From Methanococcus voltae PS (GTDB taxonomy: Archaea > AGJL01 > Methanococci > Methanococcales > Methanococcaceae): DNA of 64,000 nt. Of the stretch, positions 40,946-49,964 are shown piece after piece. Numbering within the stretch: position 1 is the stretch's first letter; the number at the start of each line of letters is the position of its first letter. Under the pieces are notes generated by a model. The model was not told the DNA's origin and ran no database searches. It saw nothing but the letters and a program-made list of their open reading frames with translations. A program made the position numbers and the translations under genes. The stretch covers positions 186,001-250,000 of the forward strand of contig NZ_JANUCQ010000003.1 in NCBI RefSeq assembly GCF_024807035.1, written 5' to 3'.

Positions 40946-41533
40946 ATGAAATTATTATTTGCTACAGGAAACATGAATAAAGTTAACGAAGCTAAACTAA
41001 TTCTAAAAAATTCAAAATATGAAATAGAACAGTTGAAGATACCATATCCTGAATTACAAGGTAATCTTGAAGAAGTAGCTGAATATGGTGCTAAATACGT
41101 TTATGATAAATATACGTTAAATAAAAAGATATCTAAAGATGGTTCGGGCATAATTGTAGAAGATAGTGGACTATTTATAGAATCATTACGAGAATTCCCT
41201 GGAACATACTCTAAATTTGTTCAAATGACTCTTGGAAATGAAGGTATTTTAAAATTACTTGGCACATGTACGAAAAGAAACGCATACTTTAAAACAGTTA
41301 TTGGATACTATAATGGCAAAGAACTTAAAACATTTGCAGGAACGGTTGAAGGCAAGATATCCTATAAAATAAGGTCAAATGGATATGGTTTTGCTTATGA
41401 TAGTATATTCATACCTAAAAATCATGAAAAAACATTTGCAGAAATGTTGCCTGAAGAAAAAAGCGATATTTCACATCGAAAAAATGCTTTTGTTAACTTT
41501 AAGAATTATATTGATTCTTTAAATTTAGAATAA
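40946..41533 (+). CDS. Non-canonical purine NTP pyrophosphatase (XTP/dITP, Ham1/RdgB family)
   Basis: Cleans the nucleotide pool by hydrolysing XTP and (d)ITP to monophosphates. The 195-residue protein has the family motifs [13 protein letters not shown] at the N-terminus, [11 protein letters not shown] with the catalytic aspartate, and YGFAYDSIF and SHRKNAF. The start ATG at 40946 follows GGTGGAAAT; ten upstream codons were rejected. It complements the endonuclease Q gene, which deals with deaminated bases in DNA. Confidence 0.94.
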   Translation: MKLLFATGNMNKVNEAKLILKNSKYEIEQLKIPYPELQGNLEEVAEYGAKYVYDKYTLNKKISKDGSGIIVEDSGLFIESLREFPGTYSKFVQMTLGNEGILKLLGTCTKRNAYFKTVIGYYNGKELKTFAGTVEGKISYKIRSNGYGFAYDSIFIPKNHEKTFAEMLPEEKSDISHRKNAFVNFKNYIDSLNLE

Positions 41534-41839
41534 CTTCAAAAATTCATTAAAAGTTCATAGGTATGATTTTTAGTATATATTATACATTATATAGTATTTA
41601 TTATGATTATACTTAATATATTCCTTTTATTTCTATCTTCATTTAATTTAAATTTTATTTTTAATTTTTTATTAATCTATTATTAGTTTTTAATGTAATT
41701 TTATCAAATAATTATATACATATTAACTGAATAATATACCAAAGTACATATAGGTAATAAACAAAGATTTAAAATATTAAATTATTAAAATAGGTATAAA
41801 ATATAAATTATTAGACTTTAAGCTAGATAAGGTGTAGAA
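41534..41839. other. Gap between the XTPase gene and the site-2 protease gene
   Basis: AT-rich, with a T-rich stretch near 41625-41680 and no gene. A TATAAA-type box near 41794-41799 may serve the protease gene. Confidence 0.4.
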
Positions 41840-42967
41840 ATGGACTTATCACAAAACATGGTTTTAATAATCTTCATACTATTGTGGATATTATTACTAA
41901 CTTTAGATAAATTTAAAGAAAAATACAACTTAAAAATAAACTATGAATTAAAAACGTATTTCGTATTTGGTGTTTTAAAAACCAAGATAGGATTAAAATT
42001 TATTGATAAAGTGGGAAAATACAAATTTTGGCGTTGGTTGTCTACATTATCAATACCTCTTGCAGTTTTAATAAGTATTTTCGGATTTGTAAATTACCTA
42101 ATGTCTTCGCTGAGCGTAATTAATGGAAGTATTGAACGTGAAGCTGCAACGCCCGTAATTATGTTATTCGGGAATACCATACCATGGATTGCCGGAATTA
42201 TCGCTCTTGGGTTAGGAATTACAATTCATGAACTAGCTCACGGTATTGTAGCTAGGTCATTCAATCAAAAAATAAAAAGTACTGGTATATTATTAGCATT
42301 AGGGATACCATTAGGTGCTTTTGTAGAATTTACGGAAGAGTATCAAAATTCTGCTAAAAGAGTGCGTGGTTCAGTAGCCGCTGCAGGACCTATATCTAAT
42401 TTAATACTTGCTTTGTTATTTCTCTTTGCATTACCTTGGGGAACATCATTGGATAGTGATATTATAATATCTAATGTATTAGAAGATAGACCTGCTGAAG
42501 GGGTATTGTTTGATAATGATACAATATACTCAATCAATGGCGTCAAAATAAATTCATTGGCGGAATTCCAAAAAGAAGCAAGTAAATTAAAACCCAATAC
42601 GAGCTCAAATATTGTAGTTATGAGAAACGATGAACTGCTGGATTATAATATAACGACAGATTCTGACGGAAAAATTGGAATAATGGCCATAACTTCGGGT
42701 TACGTAAATTTACTCATAAATATCATATATTGGTCATTTATGCTAAATTTATTATTGGCAATATTTAATTTATTACCTGCAATACCGTTGGATGGATACC
42801 ATATCTGGATATCACTACCCGATACAATACGAGAACTAGGTAATAGTAGAATTACCGACCATATAGCTAATGGATTATCCTACGTTATAAATGATAAAGT
42901 ACTACATTCAATTGGTTCATTGATTTGGCTACTTATAATTGTAGTAATAATTTATTCATTTATATAA
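41840..42967 (+). CDS. Site-2 protease family intramembrane zinc metalloprotease (M50) with PDZ domain
   Basis: The zinc motif HELAH lies at about 130-134 inside a membrane segment, and the third ligand is in NLLPAIPLDG near 310. Between them, around 205-285, is a PDZ-like domain. Several membrane helices flank these. Such proteases cut membrane proteins within the bilayer, often to release regulators; the substrate is unknown. GGTGTAGAA precedes the ATG. Length is 375 residues. Confidence 0.9.
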   Translation: MDLSQNMVLIIFILLWILLLTLDKFKEKYNLKINYELKTYFVFGVLKTKIGLKFIDKVGKYKFWRWLSTLSIPLAVLISIFGFVNYLMSSLSVINGSIEREAATPVIMLFGNTIPWIAGIIALGLGITIHELAHGIVARSFNQKIKSTGILLALGIPLGAFVEFTEEYQNSAKRVRGSVAAAGPISNLILALLFLFALPWGTSLDSDIIISNVLEDRPAEGVLFDNDTIYSINGVKINSLAEFQKEASKLKPNTSSNIVVMRNDELLDYNITTDSDGKIGIMAITSGYVNLLINIIYWSFMLNLLLAIFNLLPAIPLDGYHIWISLPDTIRELGNSRITDHIANGLSYVINDKVLHSIGSLIWLLIIVVIIYSFI

Positions 42968-43221
42968 TTAAAAATAATATTTATAAATAATATTTATAAT
43001 CTTTTTTTAAAATTTTTAACATTTTAATTTTATTATATTAGTTACATTACATAGTTGTTTTTAAAATTTTATCATATGATGTCAAAATAATACATAAATT
43101 TTAATTAATATAACAAAGATTATATAGTTCATATTTTATCATTAATCATGATAACCAATTTATTAATAAAATACAATAAAAGAAGAACGATATATTAATA
43201 AAAATTATTAAAAGGGATAAA

Positions 43222-44085
43222 ATGATAACAATCGTATGTGCGGAGGGTGGTTCAACAATATATGCCTTAAAAAATGCTGTAGAAGGACTTGGACAACCTT
43301 GTGAAATATTATTACTTTCAGAAAACAACTTATTAGTAGATGATAGTTTTAAAATAGAAACGGATTTAATACACTCTAGATGTGGTATTGGAGATTATAT
43401 TGATAGATTAACACTATATTCCTGGCAAGTATTAAAAAATTTAGAAGAAGAAGACTATAAATTCATAAATCCATTATCTACAATCTATAATTCATCAGAT
43501 AAATTTAAAACCATTAAAATTTTAAATAAAAATGGAATAAAAGTACCAAAAACAGCTCTTATCAGAGATTATGACGATGCAGTACGATTTATAAATAAAA
43601 ATAATATGGAATATCCGGTAATTTTAAAAAATTCATTCTCAAAATGTGGTATGAAAGTAGAAAAACCGCAGAATGACGAGGAATTAAATGAAATGTCAAA
43701 AAATTCAATGTGGGAAAGTAAGTTAATACAAGAATATATAGACTTTAAAGACCCCAAAACTGGATTGTACAAAGATATTAGAGTTTTAGTAGTTGACGGT
43801 CAAGTTATAGGTGGCTATAGGCGAATAAGCAACAATTATATAACAAATCTATATAAAGGTGGAGGGATTCAGGAGCTAACCATCAATTCAGAAATAGAAG
43901 AATTAGCATTAAAGTGTGCTGAAGTAATGAAAGGGGACATTATGGCAGTAGACTTATTACCTAGAGATAATGAATATAACGTTGTAGAAGTAAATACTGC
44001 ACCAGGGACGAAAGGTTTTAGACAATTAGGTGTTAATGCTGATGAAATAATAGCAAAATGTTTAATTAACCGTATGAAATGTTAG
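43222..44085 (+). CDS. RimK-like ATP-grasp alpha-L-glutamate ligase (CofF/MptN family)
   Basis: A 287-residue ATP-grasp protein: VILKNSFSKCGMKV holds the ATP-binding lysine, LIQEYIDF and DLLPR and VEVNTAPGTKGF supply later motifs. Methanococcal homologues add a terminal alpha-linked glutamate either to coenzyme F420 (CofF) or to tetrahydromethanopterin (MptN). Sequence alone did not let me choose. Position next to cfbE, another methanogen cofactor gene, agrees with such a role. GGGATAAA precedes the ATG. Confidence 0.8.
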   Translation: MITIVCAEGGSTIYALKNAVEGLGQPCEILLLSENNLLVDDSFKIETDLIHSRCGIGDYIDRLTLYSWQVLKNLEEEDYKFINPLSTIYNSSDKFKTIKILNKNGIKVPKTALIRDYDDAVRFINKNNMEYPVILKNSFSKCGMKVEKPQNDEELNEMSKNSMWESKLIQEYIDFKDPKTGLYKDIRVLVVDGQVIGGYRRISNNYITNLYKGGGIQELTINSEIEELALKCAEVMKGDIMAVDLLPRDNEYNVVEVNTAPGTKGFRQLGVNADEIIAKCLINRMKC

Positions 44086-44161
44086 TTATGCTATTTATGA
44101 TAGTTATCTTTTATAAAATGGGGGCGATAAAATTTTAAATAAAACTGAAAAAAAGGAAAGT

Positions 44162-45610
44162 ATGGAAAAAATACTCGTGGTAGATATAAATCACGGTGCT
44201 TTGGACGTTGCAGAAGAATATCTGTCATATGAAGATTATAATTATTCTAAAAACATAGTAATATGGGATATTTATGGAAAAATTAGTAAATTAGAAGAAT
44301 TATCGTCCTTAAACGGAATAAACTCATTTTCCAATAAGGATAAAGAAATATATAAAAAATATAATAAATTAAAAGAATTTTATCCAGATTTAAAAATAAT
44401 AACTAATTTAAAAAATAATTTTGATTATTCAAAATTTAAGGAAGTTATAGCCCCAGTACATTGTCCCATAGATGTTAAATTTAAAACTTTCCATGAAGCA
44501 GTTTCTGAAATTATAAATAAAAAATATAACGATATTAAATCTAAAATAATTACCATAACTGGAGTAAAAGGTAAAACATCTACATCTGAATTAATCAATT
44601 ATATATTGTCAGATAAATACAATGTATATTTACATAATAGTAATAAAGGGTCAATAACACCTACAGAAGTTTTAAATAACTTAAATAACTTAAAAAAAGA
44701 CGAAAAATTGTCAAAATATGATTATTTCATATTTGAAATATCATTAGGTCTTGTATCTTCGAAATTTGGAGTAATTACTAATATTTTAGAAGAATATAGT
44801 ATAGCAAAAAATTTAAGAACTGCAAAAGTGAAATTAGATACCCTAAAATTTGTAGAAAATTGCTATATTTTAGAAGAGCTGTTTAAAACTTATAGGAACG
44901 ATATTAAATCATCAGATATTAAGAATTTAAATCTAAATTTAATAGATGATAAAACACCTAATTTAAAAATTATATCAAAATATCCTTTAAAATTTGAATA
45001 TATTACTTCAGAAGATGATAATCATGAAATTAATCATATTTTTGAGTTTGATAAAAAAATTTTTGGATTACACCACATTCAAAATAGTATTTTAAGCTAT
45101 GAAATTTGTAAAAATATGATGAATTCAGACGATATTATTAAAAGGATTAAATCTTTTGAATTAAAAAATAGAATGGAATTAATAGCTAAAAATATATTAA
45201 AAAATACCAATCCCGGATTAAATATAAAATCCATATCTAATTCAATGCTAGATTTTATCGAAACTTTTGAAAATCCAATAATATGTATAGGTGGGGACTT
45301 TGGGTGTACTTGTGAAGAAATAAATGCAGAAAAATTGTTTGAACAGATTTTAAACTTATTTGCGGATTCTAAAGACAATATAAAATATAATAAAAACGAT
45401 TCAATAATATTATATTTGTCAGGGGAATTAGGAAATCAATTATTTGACATTTGGCAAAATAAAAAGGCTGATTACGAACAGGATGGCAAACATTTGATTT
45501 TTAAAAGGATAAATGGCAAAAAAATAATTAATAAAAAGGATTTAATTGATTTAAGACTTCTAAATGATAAAAATAATTATTTAATAATATATAGAAGTTC
45601 TATAATATAA
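44162..45610 (+). CDS. cfbE: Coenzyme F430 synthetase CfbE (Mur ligase-like)
   Basis: CfbE carries out the final step of F430 synthesis, an ATP-dependent ring closure on the nickel tetrapyrrole needed by methyl-coenzyme M reductase. The 482-residue protein starts ILVVDINHGALDVAEEYL, a family hallmark, has the APVHCPID segment near 100 and the Mur ligase P-loop TGVKGKTSTSE near 140. The ATG at 44162 has a weak GGAAAG site; 30 bases earlier GGCGAT is followed at the usual distance by ATT in frame. The last residues and stop lie within a TATAA microsatellite. Confidence 0.85.
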   Translation: MEKILVVDINHGALDVAEEYLSYEDYNYSKNIVIWDIYGKISKLEELSSLNGINSFSNKDKEIYKKYNKLKEFYPDLKIITNLKNNFDYSKFKEVIAPVHCPIDVKFKTFHEAVSEIINKKYNDIKSKIITITGVKGKTSTSELINYILSDKYNVYLHNSNKGSITPTEVLNNLNNLKKDEKLSKYDYFIFEISLGLVSSKFGVITNILEEYSIAKNLRTAKVKLDTLKFVENCYILEELFKTYRNDIKSSDIKNLNLNLIDDKTPNLKIISKYPLKFEYITSEDDNHEINHIFEFDKKIFGLHHIQNSILSYEICKNMMNSDDIIKRIKSFELKNRMELIAKNILKNTNPGLNIKSISNSMLDFIETFENPIICIGGDFGCTCEEINAEKLFEQILNLFADSKDNIKYNKNDSIILYLSGELGNQLFDIWQNKKADYEQDGKHLIFKRINGKKIINKKDLIDLRLLNDKNNYLIIYRSSII

Positions 45611-45695
45611 TAATATAATAATATAATATAATATAATATAATAATATAATATAATATAATAATATAATATAATATAATATATTATAATAATATAA
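45601..45695. repeat. TATAA/TAA microsatellite
   Basis: About 95 bases built only of TATAA and TAA units in irregular order. It starts within the last codons of cfbE and fills the gap to the convergent HD-domain gene. Confidence 0.95.
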
Positions 45696-45729
45696 TTTTA
45701 GTGCTAGTATTCAATTAATTATATTGTAA

Positions 45730-47175
45730 TTATCTTGATATAATAGATTCGTCGACTAATTTATAATCATATCTATAAATACCACCCATTTGTACAGTTC
45801 TTTTCTTAACCATTCCTGAAAACAAAAGTTTTTGTAATTCAGAAGACAGGATAGCCTCACTTAAACCTTTATTTTTTGCATAAGCCATAAATGTAGAATA
45901 ACCTTTTACAACAGGATTTTCGGCCAAAATATTTATTATAAAGTTATTGTCGAATAATTCCAATTCGTTGACTAATTCATATTCGTCAATTAGGTTGTAA
46001 ATTATATTCTTTAATTCATATGGCGAATTTTTAATATTATATTTTTGAGTTTGAATACTTTCATTTGAAATTTTATTTGGCTCTGCATAAACACGTACAT
46101 TCCAAGATTTTTTATATGCAACTTTTAGATTTTGAACCAATGGTGAAACTTCATCCAATCTATGTTTTTTACCATTTATCAAGACTGGAACTTTATTTTC
46201 AACAATTTTAGGGGGTTTAGGTATGTCCAAATATAGTTTAAATCCCATTTTATCATATAATAACTCTTCAAGAATTGCCAAATTAGATTCTGTCAAGTTT
46301 ATTAACTTATAAATTTCTAAAGGTTTTAATTCCCGATAAGGGAACGTAGCAATATTTTTAAATAAATTCCTAGTATCCAACATCTTCATTAATTCTCTAC
46401 CATAACCTTCAGATTTCCGAAGGGTAAAAACTAAATCGATATCATCCATTATCGATAAATCCTTATTTTTAATAATGCCTTCCTTTAAAATGTCCAAAGT
46501 AGCATTTTTTAACATACATTCTGCTATACGGGAGACAGGGTGCATATAAACGGTGGGGTACATTTGATATCTAGCAATAAGTAAAGATTCAATTGCTGAA
46601 ACCCCTTTCTCTAAAATTCCTAGTGAATTAGAGTCTTCAAAATCCGTTATTGAGCTTATTATACGATGTATATCTATAGAACCATAAGCAACACCGGTAT
46701 GATAGCTATCCCTTATTAAATAATCCATTCTATCGGAATCCATTTCTCCATGGATTAATTTACCAATTAGACCCTTGGAATTATAAGATTCGAGAACTTC
46801 TCTACTTTGATAATTTTCGAAGTTCATCTTTTTTATTTTCTGTCTTGTATAATATTCGTGGTCATAATTATTTACTTCTAAAGTGTGAGAATATGGAGGA
46901 TGTCCTATATCATGTAAAAGTCCCAATATTCTAATTAAATTAATATCTAAGTTTGGATTATTCAATTTTTTGGCCATTTCTCCTGCCACGTACATCGTAC
47001 CAAGAGAATGTTCGAATCGTGTATGGTTTGCACTAGGATAAACTAAGCATGTTAATCCTGTTTGTTTGATATTCCTAAGTCTCTGAAAATTTTCGGTGTC
47101 CACTATTGAAATTTCAGATTCTTTAACTTTTATATCTTTGTGGATTGGGTCCCGTATAATTTTTGATTTTTCCAT
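45730..47175 (-). CDS. HD-domain phosphohydrolase (dGTPase/SAMHD1-like superfamily)
   Basis: A 481-residue HD protein. The metal ligands are visible as the histidine in RFEHSLG, HDIGHPP and the aspartate in MDSDRMDYL. The N-terminal motif IRDPIHKDI is typical of this family of deoxynucleotide triphosphohydrolases and relatives. Substrate is unknown. There is no ribosome site before the ATG, and a minus-strand TATATATA at 47198-47205 is centred 27 bases upstream, so the mRNA may be leaderless. Convergent with cfbE. Confidence 0.85.
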   Translation of the reverse strand: MEKSKIIRDPIHKDIKVKESEISIVDTENFQRLRNIKQTGLTCLVYPSANHTRFEHSLGTMYVAGEMAKKLNNPNLDINLIRILGLLHDIGHPPYSHTLEVNNYDHEYYTRQKIKKMNFENYQSREVLESYNSKGLIGKLIHGEMDSDRMDYLIRDSYHTGVAYGSIDIHRIISSITDFEDSNSLGILEKGVSAIESLLIARYQMYPTVYMHPVSRIAECMLKNATLDILKEGIIKNKDLSIMDDIDLVFTLRKSEGYGRELMKMLDTRNLFKNIATFPYRELKPLEIYKLINLTESNLAILEELLYDKMGFKLYLDIPKPPKIVENKVPVLINGKKHRLDEVSPLVQNLKVAYKKSWNVRVYAEPNKISNESIQTQKYNIKNSPYELKNIIYNLIDEYELVNELELFDNNFIINILAENPVVKGYSTFMAYAKNKGLSEAILSSELQKLLFSGMVKKRTVQMGGIYRYDYKLVDESIISR

Positions 47176-47197
47176 AGTAATAAGTTATTTTTAAAAA

Positions 47198-47205
47198 TAT
47201 ATATA
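47198..47205 (-). promoter_or_regulatory. Box A suggesting a leaderless HD-protein transcript
   Basis: TATATATA on the minus strand is centred about 27 bases before the ATG at 47175, which has no Shine-Dalgarno sequence. Confidence 0.45.
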
Positions 47206-47471
47206 GTTTTTTGATTTTTAATTTAAAACTAAGCTTATTCAAAGATTTTCAAATTAAGTAATAAGCGGAAATATCTTAAAATATAAAAAAATAGATTATA
47301 AAATAATAGAATATTGGATTCTATAGACATAAAGATATCCGAATAACAAATTTTGATAAAAAAATGACGTCATATCATAAATAAATAATTGTCAAATAAA
47401 ATTTATAAATGAAAAATAAGTTATAAAAATAAATTATAAAAATAAGTCCTTGGACCATAAAATACAGAAAG

Positions 47472-47546
47472 CGCCCTGGCCGGGATTTGAACCCGAGTCA
47501 CAGGAGTGACAGTCCTGTATGATAGGCCGAGCTACACCACCAGGGC
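47472..47546 (-). tRNA. tRNA-Asp(GTC), copy 1
   Basis: Full cloverleaf with acceptor GCCCTGG/CCAGGGC, loop CTGTCAC carrying anticodon GTC and discriminator G. The 3' CCA is not encoded. Last gene of the stable-RNA operon. Confidence 0.97.
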
Positions 47547-47559
47547 ATAATAAAAAAAG

Positions 47560-47678
47560 TGATCGGCAGCGTCATCTTGTTCCCACCATATGGCAGTACT
47601 TAAGAAATCGCTGGAGGGCTTAATTTCCGAGATCGGAATGGGATCGGATGGGACACCTCCGCTATGACCGCCGTATCA
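47560..47678 (-). rRNA. rrf: 5S rRNA, copy 1
   Basis: About 119 bases with the archaeal 5S core sequences CCGATCCCATTCCGATCTCG and GGAAATTAAGCC, and ends that pair as TGAT/ATCA then CGGC/GCCG. It lies between tRNA-Lys and tRNA-Asp, unlinked to 16S or 23S in this window. Ends are approximate. Confidence 0.95.
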
Positions 47679-47688
47679 ACAGCTAAAA

Positions 47689-47762
47689 CGGGCCCGAAGG
47701 GATTCGAACCCTCGACCGCCTGGTTAAAAGCCAGGCGCTCTACCAGACTAAGCTACGGGCCC
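47689..47762 (-). tRNA. tRNA-Lys(TTT), copy 1
   Basis: Acceptor GGGCCCG/CGGGCCC, loop CTTTTAA with anticodon TTT, discriminator G. CCA not encoded. Confidence 0.97.
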
Positions 47763-47847
47763 AAGTCTAACGAATAGTACTTATTAATTGCTTATGACAT
47801 TTGTATTCTAAATAGTGCAGATTTTATATTTCAAATTAAATATAAAG

Positions 47848-47922
47848 CGCCCTGGCCGGGATTTGAACCCGAGTCACAGGAGTGACAGTCCTGTATGATA
47901 GGCCGAGCTACACCACCAGGGC
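47848..47922 (-). tRNA. tRNA-Asp(GTC), copy 2
   Basis: Identical to the copy at 47472-47546. Confidence 0.97.
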
Positions 47923-47935
47923 ATAATAAAAAAAG

Positions 47936-48054
47936 TGATCGGCAGCGTCATCTTGTTCCCACCATATGGCAGTACTTAAGAAATCGCTGGAGGGCTTAAT
48001 TTCCGAGATCGGAATGGGATCGGATGGGACACCTCCGCTATGACCGCCGTATCA
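47936..48054 (-). rRNA. rrf: 5S rRNA, copy 2
   Basis: Identical to the copy at 47560-47678, in the same order between tRNA-Lys and tRNA-Asp. Confidence 0.95.
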
Positions 48055-48064
48055 ACAGCTAAAA

Positions 48065-48138
48065 CGGGCCCGAAGGGATTCGAACCCTCGACCGCCTGGT
48101 TAAAAGCCAGGCGCTCTACCAGACTAAGCTACGGGCCC
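48065..48138 (-). tRNA. tRNA-Lys(TTT), copy 2
   Basis: Identical to the copy at 47689-47762. Confidence 0.97.
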
Positions 48139-48143
48139 AAGAG

Positions 48144-48217
48144 TCCCGCGAGCCGGATTTGAACCAGCGACATGCGGATCTACAGTCCGCCGTTCTACCA
48201 GTCTGAACTATCGCGGG
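48144..48217 (-). tRNA. tRNA-Tyr(GTA)
   Basis: Acceptor CCCGCGA/TCGCGGG, loop CTGTAGA with anticodon GTA, discriminator A. Only five bases separate it from tRNA-Lys copy 2, so the genes share a transcript. Confidence 0.97.
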
Positions 48218-48279
48218 ATAATTCTTGGATATGCTTCTGATACGCTATTGCTAACAGTATTCGTATGTATTAAATTAAA

Positions 48280-48356
48280 TGGTGGGCCTGCCCAGATTCG
48301 AACTGGGGTTTCAGGATCCCAAATCCCAAAGGATGACCAGGCTACCCCACAGGCCC
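48280..48356 (-). tRNA. tRNA-Pro(TGG) with encoded CCA
   Basis: Acceptor GGGCCTG/CAGGCCC, loop TTTGGGA with anticodon TGG, discriminator A. Bases 48282 to 48280 read CCA on the RNA strand, so this gene alone in the cluster encodes its 3' end. Confidence 0.95.
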
Positions 48357-48391
48357 AAGTAAAAGTCTTAAGTCTATTGCCTAAGAACTCA

Positions 48392-48465
48392 AGCCCCAGG
48401 GGGGATTCGAACCCCCGACCACCTGATTACAAGTCAGGCGCTCTACCAGGCTGAGCCACTGAGGC
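48392..48465 (-). tRNA. tRNA-Thr(TGT)
   Basis: Acceptor GCCTCAG paired with CTGGGGC (with wobble), loop CTTGTAA with anticodon TGT, discriminator T. First gene of the minus-strand stable-RNA operon. Confidence 0.96.
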
Positions 48466-48478
48466 AATCTTTTATTTT

Positions 48479-48515
48479 ACTTGCACAATGACTAACACCA
48501 TTATACTATATAAAT
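48479..48515 (-). promoter_or_regulatory. Stable-RNA promoter: box A and box B
   Basis: On the minus strand ATTTATATA (48507-48515) is followed by TGCAAGT (48479-48485), the box A and box B pair described for Methanococcus tRNA and rRNA promoters. It places the start about 20 bases before tRNA-Thr. Confidence 0.8.
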
Positions 48516-48721
48516 GTTTCCATCATTTATAAAATTAAATTTATATATATTTAGATATTATTATAAACAACGATATAACATGACTTTTAATTAATTATGA
48601 CTTACTAATTGTTATGATTGCATTTTGTGACAATTATAATATTCATTACTTTATTAGCTTAATTATGTTTTAAAAAATAAATTATAAAAAAATCAAAAAA
48701 GAGACTAATTAAAAAATTTAA

Positions 48722-49627
48722 TTAATTACCCCTTTTTGCTAAAAGTTGCTCTTCAGGTATTTCTTCAATATTGATACCCACCATAGGCTCGCCTAAGTTT
48801 TTACTTACGTCTGCGATTAATTGTGGCTTATCGTAGTTGTATGTAGCTTCCACAATAGCTTTTGCTCTTTTTTCAGGGTCTCCAGATTTAAAGATACCTG
48901 AACCAACAAATACACCATCACAGCCCATTTGCATCATTAAAGCTGCGTCTGCAGGTGTGGCAATTCCCCCTGCTGCAAAGTTAACTACAGGTAATCTTTT
49001 TAATTTTGCAACTTCGTAAACTAAGTCGATAGGTACTTTCAATTCGTTTCTTGCTAATTGAACTAATTCAGCATCTAAACCCATTTCGTAGTAACCTACA
49101 ACTCTAGCAATACCTTCGTTCATTGCTCGCATGTGTTTTACAGCTTCTACAACATTTCCAGTTCCTGCTTCTCCTTTTGTCCTTATCATAGCAGCTCCTT
49201 CATCAATTCTCCTAAGAGCTTCGCCTAAGTTTCTTGCACCGCATACAAAAGGTACTGTGAAAGCCTTTTTAGCGATGTGGTTTACTTCGTCTGCAGGTGT
49301 TAAAACTTCGCTTTCGTCAACCATGTCAACGCCTAAAGATTCTAAAACTTGAGCTTCTACATCGTGACCGATTCTTGCCTTTGCCATTACAGGGATTGAA
49401 ACTGCATCGATTATTTCGAGTATCATTTCAGGGTCGGACATTCTTGCAACGCCACCTTGTGCCCTTATATCTGCAGGAACTCTCTCTAATGCCATAACTG
49501 CGGTAGCACCAGCTTCTTCTGCAATTTTTGCTTGTTCAACATTTGTAACATCCATTACAACGCCGTGTTTAACCATTTTTGCAAATCCTCTTTTAAGTAC
49601 GTCGGTACCAACAAGTTTTTTACTCAT
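48722..49627 (-). CDS. pdxS: Pyridoxal 5'-phosphate synthase subunit PdxS
   Basis: PdxS builds PLP from ribose 5-phosphate, glyceraldehyde 3-phosphate and ammonia supplied by PdxT. The 301-residue TIM barrel has the active lysine in VMAKARIGH and the conserved [14 protein letters not shown] and [18 protein letters not shown] segments. The ATG at 49627 follows GGTGAAATA; 13 upstream codons were rejected. PdxT is not in the window. PLP serves HemL, also encoded here. Confidence 0.97.
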   Translation of the reverse strand: MSKKLVGTDVLKRGFAKMVKHGVVMDVTNVEQAKIAEEAGATAVMALERVPADIRAQGGVARMSDPEMILEIIDAVSIPVMAKARIGHDVEAQVLESLGVDMVDESEVLTPADEVNHIAKKAFTVPFVCGARNLGEALRRIDEGAAMIRTKGEAGTGNVVEAVKHMRAMNEGIARVVGYYEMGLDAELVQLARNELKVPIDLVYEVAKLKRLPVVNFAAGGIATPADAALMMQMGCDGVFVGSGIFKSGDPEKRAKAIVEATYNYDKPQLIADVSKNLGEPMVGINIEEIPEEQLLAKRGN

Positions 49628-49964
49628 TATTTCACCATTTCTGTTATTATTTTTCTGTTTTAACATTTTATTATATGATTTATTTGATTTAATTATGAAT
49701 TATATTTTTTAACATATTTTCAGAAAATAAATATAATGTACTATATTATATAATTTAATATATACATTTAAAGGTTAAATTTCAAAGTTAATTATAATTA
49801 TTTTAACTATTCTAATTTATCAATATATATCCAAATATAAAAAATTAATTATATCGAATATTTAGTGGATTTAACTACCCCAATATATCAAAATAATTAA
49901 TCTAAAAATATATTAATTACTACGACATATAGTGTAGTAGATGTTATTTTACAAAGGTGATATT
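49628..49964. other. Divergent promoter region between pdxS and the CBS gene
   Basis: AT-rich with several box A candidates (for example TTTATATT-like stretches near 49737-49760) and no gene or stable hairpin. Confidence 0.45.

Larger units (their letters stand above)
47468..48141 (-). repeat. Perfect tandem duplication of the Asp-5S-Lys unit
   Basis: About 298 bases at 47468-47765 recur without a visible difference at 47844-48141, offset by 376 bases. Each copy holds tRNA-Lys, 5S rRNA and tRNA-Asp on the minus strand. A 78-base unique spacer separates them. Confidence 0.95.

Noticed and set aside
45601-45695. CRISPR array
   Set aside because: Repeat units are 3-5 bases and there are no spacers; it is a microsatellite.
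48248-48454. Plus-strand frame of 68 codons across tRNA-Pro and tRNA-Thr
   Set aside because: Runs through tRNA genes on the opposite strand; peptides like this are common false calls over tRNAs.
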